Part shown: one piece after another, positions 40,934 to 50,428 of the stretch
Layout: each line of letters begins with the position of its first letter
Position numbering within the stretch: position 1 is the first letter of the stretch
Source of the DNA: Candidatus Palauibacter australiensis
GTDB taxonomy: Bacteria; Gemmatimonadota; Gemmatimonadetes; Palauibacterales; Palauibacteraceae
Assembly (NCBI GenBank): GCA_026705295.1
Contig: JAPPBA010000180.1
Span: 1 to 64,000, forward strand
DNA length: 64,000 nucleotides
Reading direction: 5' to 3'
The notes under the pieces: generated by a model
Seen by the model: the letters and a program-made list of their open reading frames with translations, nothing else
What the model was told of the DNA's origin: nothing
Databases searched by the model: none
Position numbers and translations under genes: made by a program

Positions 40934-43900
40934 TCAGCCGCCCGGCCGGTCGGGCAGCGCGACCGGCTCACCGGCGGACGGCCGTACGCCTTCCGCGTAC
41001 AACTGCGCGTTCAGCGCCGGCACGCGGGTCTCGATGAGGACGTTGAGCCGGTCCAGCAACTCCGGCATCACGTTCCACACCTCGTCGACCTGCCACAGGT
41101 GATCCGCGGTCGGCACCGTCGACGACCCCTGGATGGCGTTGGCAACGCCGGCGTTCCGGCGCGCGTCCCCCAACTCATCCCGGATCTCCTCGATCTCCGC
41201 CTCGATCGCCTCAAGCTCCTCGTCCAGTCCTTCCGGCGCCTCGTCCGCGCCCTCGATGAGGTCCTCCGCCGCCGACAACTGCTCCTCGAGCGCGTCCAGG
41301 GCCTGCCCCGCCTCGTAGATCGGGCCCGCCATGGCGTGGAGGCTCATGAGCGCCTCCTGCCGCGTCATTCGGTCCACCCGGCTCATCGGCCGGCGGGGCT
41401 CCGCGACGACTTCGACCGTGGCGGAGAACGTCTCGCCCCCCGCCTCCATGCTCACCGTGTACCAGCCCGGCAGGACGATCGGGCCCTGCGGCGCGCCGCC
41501 GAAGAAGAAGCCGCCTCCGCCACCCGGACCGCCGCCCCCCTCACGCTCGTACGGCGCGTCGTGACGCCAGTCCCAGATCACCTCGTTGACGCCGACCTCC
41601 GCGGGCGCCTCCAGCGTACGTACGTGTACCCCCGAGGCGTCGCTGATCTTCAATGAGAAGGAGTCCGCGCCGTCGTCCGCGCTATCGTCCGCGCCGTCGC
41701 CCGCGTCCCCATCGTCCGAACCATCGCCGTCGTCGTCGCCGTCATCTCCGTCGTCGCCGCCGTCTTCATCCTCACCGTCGGCGTCCTCTCCCTCGTCGTC
41801 GTCCGCAGTCATGTCCACGGCCGGAGCGTCCCGCAGGTAGTAGCGGATCCGGGCGCCGCGCGGCGGGTTCGGCGCGCTGTACGTGGCGCCATAGAAGGGC
41901 CAGTCCCCCTTCTCCGTCCACATGATCGAACGGTCGCCGAACACGCGTCCCGCCTCCGCCAGCATCCCCTCGGAGAGGGCTTCGAGCGGCGCCACGTCGG
42001 CCAGGATCCAGGCGCTGCGCCCGTGCGTGCCGACGATGAGGTCGTTCTCGCGCGGGTGCACGAGGAGGTCGTCCACCGGGACCGTGGGCAGGTTGTTCTT
42101 GAGCTGAACCCAGCTTTCGCCGCGGTCCACGGAGACGAACACGCCGACCTCGTTCCCGATGAAGAGGAGATTCGGCGCCCGGTGGTGCTCGACGATCACG
42201 TTCACCGACCACAGGTCCGGCAGCCCGTTCGCGATCGCCCGCCAGCTCTGCCCGTAGTCCTCGCTCACGTAGGCGTAGGGCGCGTAGTCGCCGTTGCGGT
42301 GCCCGTCGAAGGTGGCGTAGACGCGCCCCTCCACGTGGTGCGACGGCTCCACCCGGCTCACATAGGTCCGCTCCGGGAGGCCCGGGATGCGGTCGACGAC
42401 GTTCTCCCACGTCTCCCCGTCGTCTCTCGACACCTGCAGGTTGCCGTCGTCCGTCCCCGCGTAGATGAGCCCCCGCGCCAGCGGCGACTCCTCCACCGAG
42501 GTCAGGTTCCCGTAATTGGCGATCCCGTCGTTGAGCGACATCTGCGGCTCGGAGCCGGGGACGCCCATGATCGCCAGCTCCTCGCGGTCGATCTGCTTCG
42601 TGAGATCGAGCCCCCCGACCTCCTCCCACGACATCCCGTAGTCCCGCGAGCGCAGCAGGTAGTTCGCGCCGAGGTAGACGGTGGCCGGATCGTGCGGCGA
42701 GAGCAGGAGCGGTGAGTTCCAGTTGTAGCGGTAGGCTTTCGTCGTGTCCCCATCCGCCCGCGGCCCGACGATGGGGCGCATCGGGATCTTCTCGCCCGTC
42801 GTCAGGTCGTAGCGGTTCATGTTCCCGCCCTGCGACTCCGAGTAGACGATCGTCGAGTCCGTCGGGTCCACGATCGTGAAGAACCCGTCCCCGTAGGCCG
42901 TCTCGTACCAGTCCTGGTGGCGGATGCCGTGGAACGAGCGCGTGTTCGAGGGCCCGCACCACGCGTCGTTGTCCTGCAGCCCGCCGCACACCGCGTAGGG
43001 CGTCCGCATGTCGTACCCGATCGTGTAGAACTGGCCGAGCGCGATGTTGTCGAACATGCGCCAGTGCGCGGCCCCATCCCACGAGGCCGCGACCCCGCCG
43101 TCGCTGCCCAGGATCAGGTGGTCCGGGTCCTCCGGGTTGATCCATAACTGGTGGTGGTCGACGTGGATCTGCACGGCGCCGTCGTTGCGGAACGTCCGTC
43201 CGCCGTCATCCGAAATGGAGAGCTGCGTGCCGAGCACGTAGATGCGGTCGGGGTTGCTCGGGTCGATGCGGACCTGGGAGTAGTACATGGGACGCGGGTT
43301 CGTGTCGGACACCTTCTCCCACGTCTCGCCGCGGTCCGTGGAGCGGAAGAGCCCGCCCTGGCGCGGACCGCCGCCTCCGCCCCCGAAGCCCTGGCCGGGC
43401 CGCCGCGGATCCGCCTCCACGAGCGCGTAGACGAGGTTGCCGTCCTGCCGGTAGATGTCGATTCCGATGCGGCCCTTGTCGCCCTCCGGCAGCCCTTCGG
43501 TCAACTCCGTCCAGTTGTCGCCGCCGTCGACCGTCCGGTAGAGGCCGCTCCCCGGACCGCCTCCGTTGAACCCCCAGCCCGTCCGCTGCCGCTGGTACAT
43601 GGCCGCGAAGATCGTGTTCGGGTCGGCGGGATCCATGGCCAGGTCAATGGCCCCCGTGCGGTCGTCGACGTACAGCACCTTCTCCCACGACTCCCCGCCA
43701 TCGGTCGTGCGGAAGACGCCGCGCTCGGGGTTCGAACCCCAGAGATCCCCCATCGCGGCCACGTGGACGACATCGGGGTTGCGCGGATGGATGAGGATGC
43801 GGGCGATGTGCTTCGTCGCCTCGAGGCCCATGTGCATCCAGGTGTTCCCGCCGTCCGTCGACTTGTAGACGCCGTTCCCCCATGGGGAGGACTGACGGTT

Positions 43901-44251
43901 CTGCGGCTCGCCCGTCCCCACCCACACGAGGTTCGGGTTCGCCTGGTGAAGGGTCACGTCCCCGATCGAACTCGTCGGCTGGTCGTCGAACAGCGGGGTC
44001 CACGACGTGCCGTGGTTCTCCGTCTTCCACAGCCCTCCGCTCGCGGTGCCGAGGTAGAAGATCTGTGGCTTGGCTTCGACGACGTCGAGGTCGGCGATGC
44101 GGCCCCCCATGAGGGCCGGGCCGATCTCCCGGTATTCGAGGTGGGAGATCGCCGTCTCGAGCGCGGACTGGGCGGCGGCGGCCGTGGCACCGGCCGTGGC
44201 GCCGTGGAGGAGACCGGCCGCGGAGAGCGCAAGAACTCGGGCTGCTTTCAT
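40934..44251 (-). CDS. Sortilin/VPS10-like BNR-repeat propeller protein, secreted
   Basis: The product has 1105 residues from MKAARVLAL, supported by GAGG upstream and a signal peptide ending AAAAQ. Many Asp-box motifs (GNGVYKSTDGGNTWMHM, GVFRTTDGGESWEKV, GLYRTVDGGDNWTEL, GLFRSTDRGETWEKV) show a large ten-bladed-type propeller (about 30-780), as in VPS10/sortilin and xyloglucanase-like proteins. An Asp/Gly-rich tract of about 49 residues follows (near 41,665-41,810), then an FlgD/immunoglobulin-type domain (RTLEAPAEVGVNEVIWDWRHD) and a C-terminal coiled coil. It is probably an outer-membrane or periplasmic binding or glycan-related protein; catalytic residues were not identified. It lies 37 bp upstream of nfeD on the same strand. 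Confidence 0.88.
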   Translation of the reverse strand: MKAARVLALSAAGLLHGATAGATAAAAQSALETAISHLEYREIGPALMGGRIADLDVVEAKPQIFYLGTASGGLWKTENHGTSWTPLFDDQPTSSIGDVTLHQANPNLVWVGTGEPQNRQSSPWGNGVYKSTDGGNTWMHMGLEATKHIARILIHPRNPDVVHVAAMGDLWGSNPERGVFRTTDGGESWEKVLYVDDRTGAIDLAMDPADPNTIFAAMYQRQRTGWGFNGGGPGSGLYRTVDGGDNWTELTEGLPEGDKGRIGIDIYRQDGNLVYALVEADPRRPGQGFGGGGGGPRQGGLFRSTDRGETWEKVSDTNPRPMYYSQVRIDPSNPDRIYVLGTQLSISDDGGRTFRNDGAVQIHVDHHQLWINPEDPDHLILGSDGGVAASWDGAAHWRMFDNIALGQFYTIGYDMRTPYAVCGGLQDNDAWCGPSNTRSFHGIRHQDWYETAYGDGFFTIVDPTDSTIVYSESQGGNMNRYDLTTGEKIPMRPIVGPRADGDTTKAYRYNWNSPLLLSPHDPATVYLGANYLLRSRDYGMSWEEVGGLDLTKQIDREELAIMGVPGSEPQMSLNDGIANYGNLTSVEESPLARGLIYAGTDDGNLQVSRDDGETWENVVDRIPGLPERTYVSRVEPSHHVEGRVYATFDGHRNGDYAPYAYVSEDYGQSWRAIANGLPDLWSVNVIVEHHRAPNLLFIGNEVGVFVSVDRGESWVQLKNNLPTVPVDDLLVHPRENDLIVGTHGRSAWILADVAPLEALSEGMLAEAGRVFGDRSIMWTEKGDWPFYGATYSAPNPPRGARIRYYLRDAPAVDMTADDDEGEDADGEDEDGGDDGDDGDDDGDGSDDGDAGDGADDSADDGADSFSLKISDASGVHVRTLEAPAEVGVNEVIWDWRHDAPYEREGGGGPGGGGGFFFGGAPQGPIVLPGWYTVSMEAGGETFSATVEVVAEPRRPMSRVDRMTRQEALMSLHAMAGPIYEAGQALDALEEQLSAAEDLIEGADEAPEGLDEELEAIEAEIEEIRDELGDARRNAGVANAIQGSSTVPTADHLWQVDEVWNVMPELLDRLNVLIETRVPALNAQLYAEGVRPSAGEPVALPDRPGG

Positions 44252-44363
44252 CGTACTGCCTCGGAAACGGGGAGATGACGGGGCTTCCGCCCGCAAACTG
44301 CACCGCAGAAATGCCCGCGCAATACGCCGCCGGTCCGCGCGGGCGGCGCGATGCGGGGCCGGA

Positions 44364-45536
44364 TCAGAACGAGGCGCGTCCGCCCGCGAGCGGCAGGACT
44401 TCCTCCACCAGGGCCAGGAGCAGCCGGCCCGGCTCCTCGAACATGATCATGTGGGAGCTGCGCTCGAAGGTCACGAACCGCTTGCGGGGCGCCTCGATGC
44501 GGTCGAAGTAGTCTCTGGCGCTCCGATAGGGCGTGTGCAGATCGAACCGTCCGTGGAGGATGACGACCGGCACCTCAAAGCGCTCCACGAGGCGCGTCGG
44601 GCGGGGCTCCGGGGCGCGGTCGATGAGGTGGCGTTCGGCCCACGCCATGGCCGGCCGCACGTTCGCCACGTCGGCCGCCGTGTACTCCGGCCCCCATTCG
44701 GGAAGCGCGAAGTAGAGGTCGAAGGTCGGCTTGCCGTACCACCCGCCGTCGTACTCCCGGGCCCATCTCCGGGCAGCGAGCAGCTTCTCGACCGCCCCGG
44801 GACCCGCGGCGGGGGGATAGGGCCGGAGCGCTTCCAGTTCGCGGATCGCGGTCGTGTCGTTCGCTGCGCGGACGCGCTCCATGAGTGTCGCGTACAACTG
44901 GCGTTCGGCGTCGGGCCCCGCCGTCTGACCGAGGCCGACGTAGGCGTGGAAGCGCTCGGGATGCCGTTCGACGAGCCGGGGGCCGATCCGTGTCCCGTAG
45001 GAGTATCCGAGGACGAAGAGCTTCTCGTGGCCGAGTCTCGCGAGCAGGTGCTCGACGACCGCTGCCGCGTCGTCCACGAGTTGCTCGAGGGTCATCGTCG
45101 GCCCCAGCCTGGCGGAATCCGCCGCAGAGAAGCTCTTGCCCACGCCGCGCCGGTCCCAGTTCACGACCGTGAAGAAGTCCTCCCACGGCTTCTGGTACGC
45201 CCAGCTCGCCCCCATCACCGGGCTGCCGGGACCCCCGTGGAGCACGAGAAGGATCGGGTTGGCCCGGTTCAGGCCTCGGATCGACAGCCACTGGGTCGAC
45301 CCGTTGACCTCGATGGGTTCGAGGACTTCGATCCCTTCGGGCGTGTGGATGCGGCGAAGGTCGGCCAGGCGACCCGTGATCGAGTCCCTGGGGATGGCGT
45401 CGGCGGCGCTTCGGGCGGCGGCGCTCTGGGCGGTGGCGCTCCCCGGCACGCCGAGGAAGGCGATGGCCATGATGACGCTGGTGACCATGATGGCCGCCGT
45501 CGCCTGAGATTGCGTTTCCGTTTTCGTTGAAAACAT
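44364..45536 (-). CDS. Secreted alpha/beta hydrolase, proline iminopeptidase-like
   Basis: The 390-residue product has an N-terminal hydrophobic signal (about 12-37, ending TAQ). The fold has HGGPGS (100-105), the oxyanion motif typical of prolyl aminopeptidases, NWDRRGVGKS (126-135), the nucleophile elbow GYSYGT (177-182, Ser179), Asp in GRFDLHTPY and His in SSHMIMFEEP. It would release N-terminal residues from peptides or cleave related esters or amides in the periplasm. No strong ribosome site precedes the ATG, so the start may be at a later Met. The gene is divergent from a solute-binding protein gene across a region with direct repeats. Confidence 0.87.
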   Translation of the reverse strand: MFSTKTETQSQATAAIMVTSVIMAIAFLGVPGSATAQSAAARSAADAIPRDSITGRLADLRRIHTPEGIEVLEPIEVNGSTQWLSIRGLNRANPILLVLHGGPGSPVMGASWAYQKPWEDFFTVVNWDRRGVGKSFSAADSARLGPTMTLEQLVDDAAAVVEHLLARLGHEKLFVLGYSYGTRIGPRLVERHPERFHAYVGLGQTAGPDAERQLYATLMERVRAANDTTAIRELEALRPYPPAAGPGAVEKLLAARRWAREYDGGWYGKPTFDLYFALPEWGPEYTAADVANVRPAMAWAERHLIDRAPEPRPTRLVERFEVPVVILHGRFDLHTPYRSARDYFDRIEAPRKRFVTFERSSHMIMFEEPGRLLLALVEEVLPLAGGRASF

Positions 45537-45554
45537 CTTTCTTCGGACCTTGAG

Positions 45555-45588
45555 AATATGTCTCTGTAAACGCCGAAAATATGTCTCT
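45555..45588. repeat. 11-bp direct repeat in a divergent promoter region
   Basis: AATATGTCTCT occurs twice, at 45555-45565 and 45578-45588, separated by 12 bp (about two helical turns start to start). The pair is in the 143-bp gap between the divergent hydrolase and binding-protein genes, in a locally AT-rich stretch. The spacing suits a dimeric regulator, but the regulator is unknown. Confidence 0.5.
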
Positions 45589-45679
45589 ATTCGGCATCCC
45601 GGTATGCGAGCCGCGCTCGAAGGGGCGCTCGATCTTTGGTTGGCGATTGCCGTGCGCTCGGGCGCAAAGGAGAAGCGGA

Positions 45680-46786
45680 ATGAGAGAAGGAGTCGTGAGA
45701 CGTTTTTCGGCGGTGAGCACCCTGGGGCTCGTTGCGCTCCTTACAGGCATCCCACCCCTCCCCGTCTCCGGGCAGTCGATCACCGTCGTGTCCTGGGGCG
45801 GCTCCTACGGTCGCGCCGTCAACGAGGGCGCCAACATTCCCTTCACCGAGGCGACGGGCATCGGTGTCCGCATGGAGGACTACAACGGCGGCCTGGCCCA
45901 GATACGGGCCCAGGTGGACATCGGCAACATCCATTGGGACGTGGTCGACCTGGAGATCGCCGATGCCGTGCGCGGTTGCGACGAGGGGCTGCTCGAGCCG
46001 ATAGACATCGACGATCTGCCTCCCGGACCCGACGGCACTCCCGCAGCCGACGACTTTGCGGCCGAGACCCGGACCGAGTGCGGAGTGGGCAATCTGTACT
46101 GGTCGACCGTGTACGCCTATAACGACGAGAACTTCCCGGGCGAAAAGCCCTCAACCATGGCCGACTTCTTCGACCTGGAGAGGTTCCCGGGCCGCCGAGG
46201 GATGCGGCGTGTCCCGCAGGTGAACCTGGAGTTCGCCCTGATCGCCGATGGCGTGCCGCTCGACGAAGTGTACGCCACGCTGCAGACGCCGGAGGGTCTG
46301 GACCGGGCCTTCGCCAAACTCGAAACGATCAGGGACGAAGTGGTCTGGTGGGAGGCGGGCGCCCAGCCGCCGCAGCTGTTGGCCGACGGGGAAGTGGTCA
46401 TGAGCACGGCGTACAACGGTCGCATCTTCAATGCCCGGGTCATGGAAAACCAGCTGCTGGTGATCGTGTGGGATGGGCAGTTGCTGGACGTGGGCCAGAT
46501 TGGGATCGTCGCGGGCACACCGAGGCTGGAAGAGGCGCTGAGATACGTAGCTTTCAAGACCAGCGCCGAGTCCCTGGCGCGGATCGGCCGCCGCATTTCC
46601 TATTCCCCGGCGCGCAAGTCCGGCATGCCACTGGTGACGACCCACGTAGTCACAGGCGTCGACATGGCGCCCCACATGCCGGCCAGCCCGGGCAACGTGG
46701 ATCGTGCGCTCCACTTCGACTGGGCTTTCTGGGTCGACTACCAGGACGAGCTGAACGAGCGCTTCAGCGCCTGGCTGGCGCGCTAG
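45680..46786 (+). CDS. ABC-type extracellular solute-binding protein, polyamine/opine type, orphan
   Basis: The product has 368 residues from an ATG with AAAGGAG upstream. A signal peptide ends near VSGQS. The mature N-terminus, SITVVSWGGSYGRAV, is characteristic of PotD/PotF-like binding proteins for spermidine, putrescine or related amines. Later VDLEIADAVRGCDEGLLEPID, YNDENFPGEKPSTMADFFD and GRIFNARVMENQ fit the same type II periplasmic fold. One Cys pair (RGCDEG and TECGVG) could form a disulphide. Such proteins normally sit beside two permease genes and an ATPase gene; none is adjacent here, so it must use distant components or act as a sensor. It converges on a TonB receptor with only 4 bp between. 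Confidence 0.88.
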   Translation: MREGVVRRFSAVSTLGLVALLTGIPPLPVSGQSITVVSWGGSYGRAVNEGANIPFTEATGIGVRMEDYNGGLAQIRAQVDIGNIHWDVVDLEIADAVRGCDEGLLEPIDIDDLPPGPDGTPAADDFAAETRTECGVGNLYWSTVYAYNDENFPGEKPSTMADFFDLERFPGRRGMRRVPQVNLEFALIADGVPLDEVYATLQTPEGLDRAFAKLETIRDEVVWWEAGAQPPQLLADGEVVMSTAYNGRIFNARVMENQLLVIVWDGQLLDVGQIGIVAGTPRLEEALRYVAFKTSAESLARIGRRISYSPARKSGMPLVTTHVVTGVDMAPHMPASPGNVDRALHFDWAFWVDYQDELNERFSAWLAR

Positions 46787-46790
46787 CGCG

Positions 46791-49031
46791 TCAGAACACG
46801 ACCCGATAGGTGACGTTCAGACTCCGCCCGGCCTCCGGCATGATCTCCTTGACCCGGGAGAGGTGGTTGCGGTACTCGGTGTTCGCGGCGTTGGCGAGGC
46901 TCATCGTCAAGACGTTCAGACGCCCGCCGAACGTGAATCGCACGCCCGCCGCAGCGTTGAAGACCGTGTACCCCCGGGTCGGCGTCTCGAATTCGCCCAC
47001 CCGGTCCTGCTCGTCCGCCATCTCGGCCTCCGCCCGGACATACCACGATGGCCTCTCATACTTCAGGGCCACATGTCCCTTGAGCGGAGGGACGAGAGGC
47101 AAAGGCCGGCCGGTCTCCTTGAGACTGCCTTTCACGGATGAGGCCACTCCCTCCAGCGCCATTCCCCGCCCGGCGTCGATGTCCACGCCGACCTCGAAAC
47201 CGCTGAACACGGCGTCGTTGCCCTGGAACTGATAGACGGGGAGGCGCACGCGGCTCAGGCGGCCCGTGTCCTCTCCGTAGATGTGGTTCCTGATGTCGTT
47301 GTGGAAGCCAGTCACCTCGGCCCTCAACCGGTCGGACTCGAAGCGCAGGAAGGCGTCCAGCCCGTGCCCGACCTCGCCCTCCAGAGACGGGTTTCCGACT
47401 TCGAAGACGAAGGCCGCCAGATGCGGCCCCTCCGAATAGAGTTCGGCGACGTCGGGCGTGCGAAACGCCCGGGCCACGCTGGTCCCGAGCACCAGCCCGG
47501 AGGCGGATTTGTAGAGGATACCGAACGACCCCGACAGGGAATGGAACCTGCGTTCGCGAATCTCACCGATATCCGACACCCGATCTTCCCCCGGATCGAG
47601 CCGGGTCCAGTCGTAGCGCAGCCCGGACTCGATCTGGATGGAGCCCAGTTGGACCTCCTCCAGCACGTACAGGGCCGCCTTGAACCGACGCGTGTCCGGC
47701 GTAAAAAGGGATCCCCCGTATGCGAAATCCTCCCGGGACGCACGGCCGCCCATCGCGCCCGCCGTAAACGGTCCCCACCTGTCGTGCCGACCCAGGACGT
47801 CCGCGCTCGTGCTCTGTTGATCGAAGAGCGTGCCCAGAATACCCCCTGCTTCGATCTCGCGGTGGGTGTACCAGGTGTGCGTCGCGTCGAAGCGGAGGTT
47901 GTGGAAGGGCCCGACCCGTCGTTCGTCGACCACGGTGCGGAACTTCGATGCGACCCGTTCCATTTCGATGCGCACCCCCTCCTGGTGCCCGCCCACGAAA
48001 CCGCCCGGAATGCCGTAGTAGTTGCGGTAGCCGCGTAAGGACGCCCCGAGGCGGCCCCAATCGGCCACCCAGGCCGTCCCCACACCCCCGCTCAGCAGTT
48101 CGCCGTCGGTGTTGAGAAGCGTGCCGACGGGGGTTTTCAGGTCTCCCGCCGTCCGTGCGGCCGCCTCCACGCGCAGCGGCACGCTCTCCGCGATGGGAAA
48201 CACGGTCGTTGCGCTGCCCGCCAGTGAGCCGGTCGCGGTCTGCGTCTGCAGCGTCGCCGAGCCGGTCAGGCGGTGCGGCATGGCCGACGGAATCTCGTCG
48301 CGGATGACGTTGATGACCCCGCCCAGCGCGTTGCCCCCGTAGAGCAGCGCACCCGGACCCCGCACAACCTCGATCCGCCGGGCGGAAGATGGATCGAGCG
48401 CGGTGGTGTGGTCCGCGCCCGAGTTGGAAGCATCCCCAACAGGAGTCCCGTCCTCGAGCATCAGCACTCGATCTCCGCTCAATCCGCGGATCACGGGTTG
48501 CGCAACTGCTGGACCCATCCTGGTGGCGGCCAGCCCCGGCATTGACGCCAACGTCCCCGCTACGGTGGCCGTCATCTGGCGCTGCAGGTCATCGCCCGTC
48601 ATGACGCTGACCGGCCGTAGCGCCTCGGCTGCAGCGCGCTCGCTGATCGTGGCCGTCACCACCAACTCGCCCAGCGCGATGGGAGACGGTGACAACTCGA
48701 TCACGACCTCTCCCGACTCCGCCACCGCTCGGCGCGCGCGCTGGGTCCCCACAGTGACTTCCACCGTGGCGCCCCGGTACCCCAGGCGCTCGGCTCGAAG
48801 CGTGTGCAGGCCCGCGGCCATCCCGGTCAGGTGAAAGGTGCCGTCGGCGCGGGTCACCGCCCTCGTTTCCCTCCCGACCACCGATACGCGCGCTCCCGCC
48901 AGGGGGAAACCGGTGCCTGCGTCGCGCACGCTGCCCTCGAAGACGTACCGTTGCTCCGGCTCCTGCGCGTCGACTCGCGGAACGACGAACGCGGGGGCCG
49001 CCGCCAGAATCAGGACAAGGGCTTTCCGCAT
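46791..49031 (-). CDS. TonB-dependent outer-membrane receptor, metal-uptake type
   Basis: The 746-residue protein has a signal peptide (1-22), a carboxypeptidase-regulatory-like domain (about 28-112, FEGSVRDAGTGFPLAGARVSV), a plug (about 120-245, with AQPVIRGLSGDRVLMLEDG and VVRGPGALLYGGNALGGVINV) and a barrel ending LNVTYRVVF. The ending LANAANTEYRNHLSRVKEIMPEAGR and the short compact plug recall ZnuD and haem/metal receptors rather than SusC. A His-containing loop (GADHTT) lies in the plug where ZnuD-type metal sites occur. Metal or metallophore uptake is therefore likely but not proved. It could serve the ABC system at 50-57 kb on the same strand, though a serine hydrolase gene intervenes. 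Confidence 0.88.
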   Translation of the reverse strand: MRKALVLILAAAPAFVVPRVDAQEPEQRYVFEGSVRDAGTGFPLAGARVSVVGRETRAVTRADGTFHLTGMAAGLHTLRAERLGYRGATVEVTVGTQRARRAVAESGEVVIELSPSPIALGELVVTATISERAAAEALRPVSVMTGDDLQRQMTATVAGTLASMPGLAATRMGPAVAQPVIRGLSGDRVLMLEDGTPVGDASNSGADHTTALDPSSARRIEVVRGPGALLYGGNALGGVINVIRDEIPSAMPHRLTGSATLQTQTATGSLAGSATTVFPIAESVPLRVEAAARTAGDLKTPVGTLLNTDGELLSGGVGTAWVADWGRLGASLRGYRNYYGIPGGFVGGHQEGVRIEMERVASKFRTVVDERRVGPFHNLRFDATHTWYTHREIEAGGILGTLFDQQSTSADVLGRHDRWGPFTAGAMGGRASREDFAYGGSLFTPDTRRFKAALYVLEEVQLGSIQIESGLRYDWTRLDPGEDRVSDIGEIRERRFHSLSGSFGILYKSASGLVLGTSVARAFRTPDVAELYSEGPHLAAFVFEVGNPSLEGEVGHGLDAFLRFESDRLRAEVTGFHNDIRNHIYGEDTGRLSRVRLPVYQFQGNDAVFSGFEVGVDIDAGRGMALEGVASSVKGSLKETGRPLPLVPPLKGHVALKYERPSWYVRAEAEMADEQDRVGEFETPTRGYTVFNAAAGVRFTFGGRLNVLTMSLANAANTEYRNHLSRVKEIMPEAGRSLNVTYRVVF

Positions 49032-49164
49032 GCGTTCCCTCCGGCTGATGGCGATTCAACTCTTGGCCGGTCCGGCCCACCTCCGCAAGCTGATTGGCAA
49101 GCCCACGCAGGCGGAGCAAGCCGCCGCGTGGAGCTTCCGAAGCCGAACCGAGGGGAGGAGCCCC

Positions 49165-50415
49165 ATGAGTCGCACACCCCGTCGCAGGATCTCACCTCGC
49201 CTCGCGGGACTGGGTGTCTGCGTCGCGCTGGCCTGCGGGACGCCGCCGGATGGGGGTCGGGGGGGCGTGGCCGCCGCGGAGCCGTCGCTGGCTCCGGAGG
49301 CGACGGCGGCGCTCGTCGAGGCTTTCCAGGCGGAACTCGACGCGGCGTGGGCGCAGGCCCAGGAGACGGACGAGAACTTCCCGGGGGCGACGGCCGCGTT
49401 CATCCTCCCGGACGGGCGCGTGTTCGGCTTCGCCACGGGTCTGTCGGACGTGGACGACGAGATCCCGATGACGCCGGACCTGCGCATGGGCTCCGGCAGT
49501 ATCGGCAAGACCTACGTCGCGGCCGTCGCCCTGCAGCTGGCCATGAACGGAGAGCTGGACCTCGACGCGGCGGTCGCGACCTGGCTCGGCGACGAGGAGT
49601 GGTTCTCCCGGGTCCCGAATCACGCGGACCTCACGGTGCGCAACCTCCTGAACCACACGGCCGGCATGATCCAGCCGTACTTCGAGGACCCCGACTTCGC
49701 CGTGCGGCTGGGCGAAGTGTTCCGCGATCCCGACGCCTACATGACCCCGGAAGAATTCATCGCCGAGACGGTGCTGGACGCCGAGCCGCTCTTCCCCGCC
49801 GGCGGGGGCTACCACTACAGCGACGTGCACTACACGCTGGCGGGTTTGGCCATCGAGGAGGCGACGGGCCGCGCCTACTACGACCTTCTCGACGAGTTTT
49901 TCCTCGACCCGCTCGGCCTCGACCTCACGCTGGCGGCCGACCGGCGCGACCTGCCCGGACTCGCGCAGGGCTACGCGCACGCGAGCTCACGGCTCTACGG
50001 TACGCCGCTCGAGGTGGTGGTGGATGGACAGTTCATCCTCCATCCACTGCAGGAGTGGACGGGGGGCGGCCTCGTGAACAACCCGCAGGCGATGGTGCGC
50101 TGGGCGAAGCTCCTGTACGAGGGCGAGGCGATCTCGGGGGACGACCTTCCGCAGTTGCTCGAAGTCGGGTTCCCGGCCGACAGCACCAGGCCGCACCTGG
50201 GGTACGGACTGGCGGTCTCCGTCGCCGAGAGCGAGCACGGGCTGACGTACGGCCACGGGGGCTTCTGGCCCGGATACAACTCCCTCCTCGCGTACTACCC
50301 GGACCACGGCGTGGCCGTCTCGATCCAGGTCAACTCCGACGATTCGCGGATGCGCGACCACATGCCGAAGCTGGCCGGCGTCGTGCTGGAAGCGCTGGGG
50401 AACGGCGCGCGTTAA
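49165..50415 (+). CDS. Serine hydrolase lipoprotein, beta-lactamase class C/DD-peptidase type
   Basis: The product has 416 residues from an ATG with GGGGAGGAG upstream; the long in-frame extension ahead of it is antisense to the TonB receptor and was rejected. A lipobox ends at Cys24 (VALAC). Motif 1 is SIGK (Ser112, Lys115), motif 2 is YSD (218-220), where YxN is usual, and motif 3 is HGG (364-366). The Asp in motif 2 is a visible departure that could alter specificity, but a working enzyme is still likely. Probable substrates are D-peptides or esters in the periplasm. It is divergent from the TonB receptor gene and convergent with the permease operon. Confidence 0.87.
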   Translation: MSRTPRRRISPRLAGLGVCVALACGTPPDGGRGGVAAAEPSLAPEATAALVEAFQAELDAAWAQAQETDENFPGATAAFILPDGRVFGFATGLSDVDDEIPMTPDLRMGSGSIGKTYVAAVALQLAMNGELDLDAAVATWLGDEEWFSRVPNHADLTVRNLLNHTAGMIQPYFEDPDFAVRLGEVFRDPDAYMTPEEFIAETVLDAEPLFPAGGGYHYSDVHYTLAGLAIEEATGRAYYDLLDEFFLDPLGLDLTLAADRRDLPGLAQGYAHASSRLYGTPLEVVVDGQFILHPLQEWTGGGLVNNPQAMVRWAKLLYEGEAISGDDLPQLLEVGFPADSTRPHLGYGLAVSVAESEHGLTYGHGGFWPGYNSLLAYYPDHGVAVSIQVNSDDSRMRDHMPKLAGVVLEALGNGAR

Positions 50416-50428
50416 CGGCCTCCGGGGG

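Noticed and set aside
41665-41810. RTX-type calcium repeats
   Set aside because: The tract is Asp/Gly-rich but lacks the regular GGxGxDxUx nonapeptide, so it is recorded only as a low-complexity linker.
41772-43145. Open frame of 457 codons on the minus strand within the sortilin-like gene
   Set aside because: It is another frame of the same strand, full of Arg/Gly, whereas the main frame shows repeated Asp-boxes.
43720-43745. tRNA T-arm-like GGTTCGAACCCC
   Set aside because: No acceptor or anticodon arm surrounds it, and it lies in the coding frame of the sortilin-like protein.
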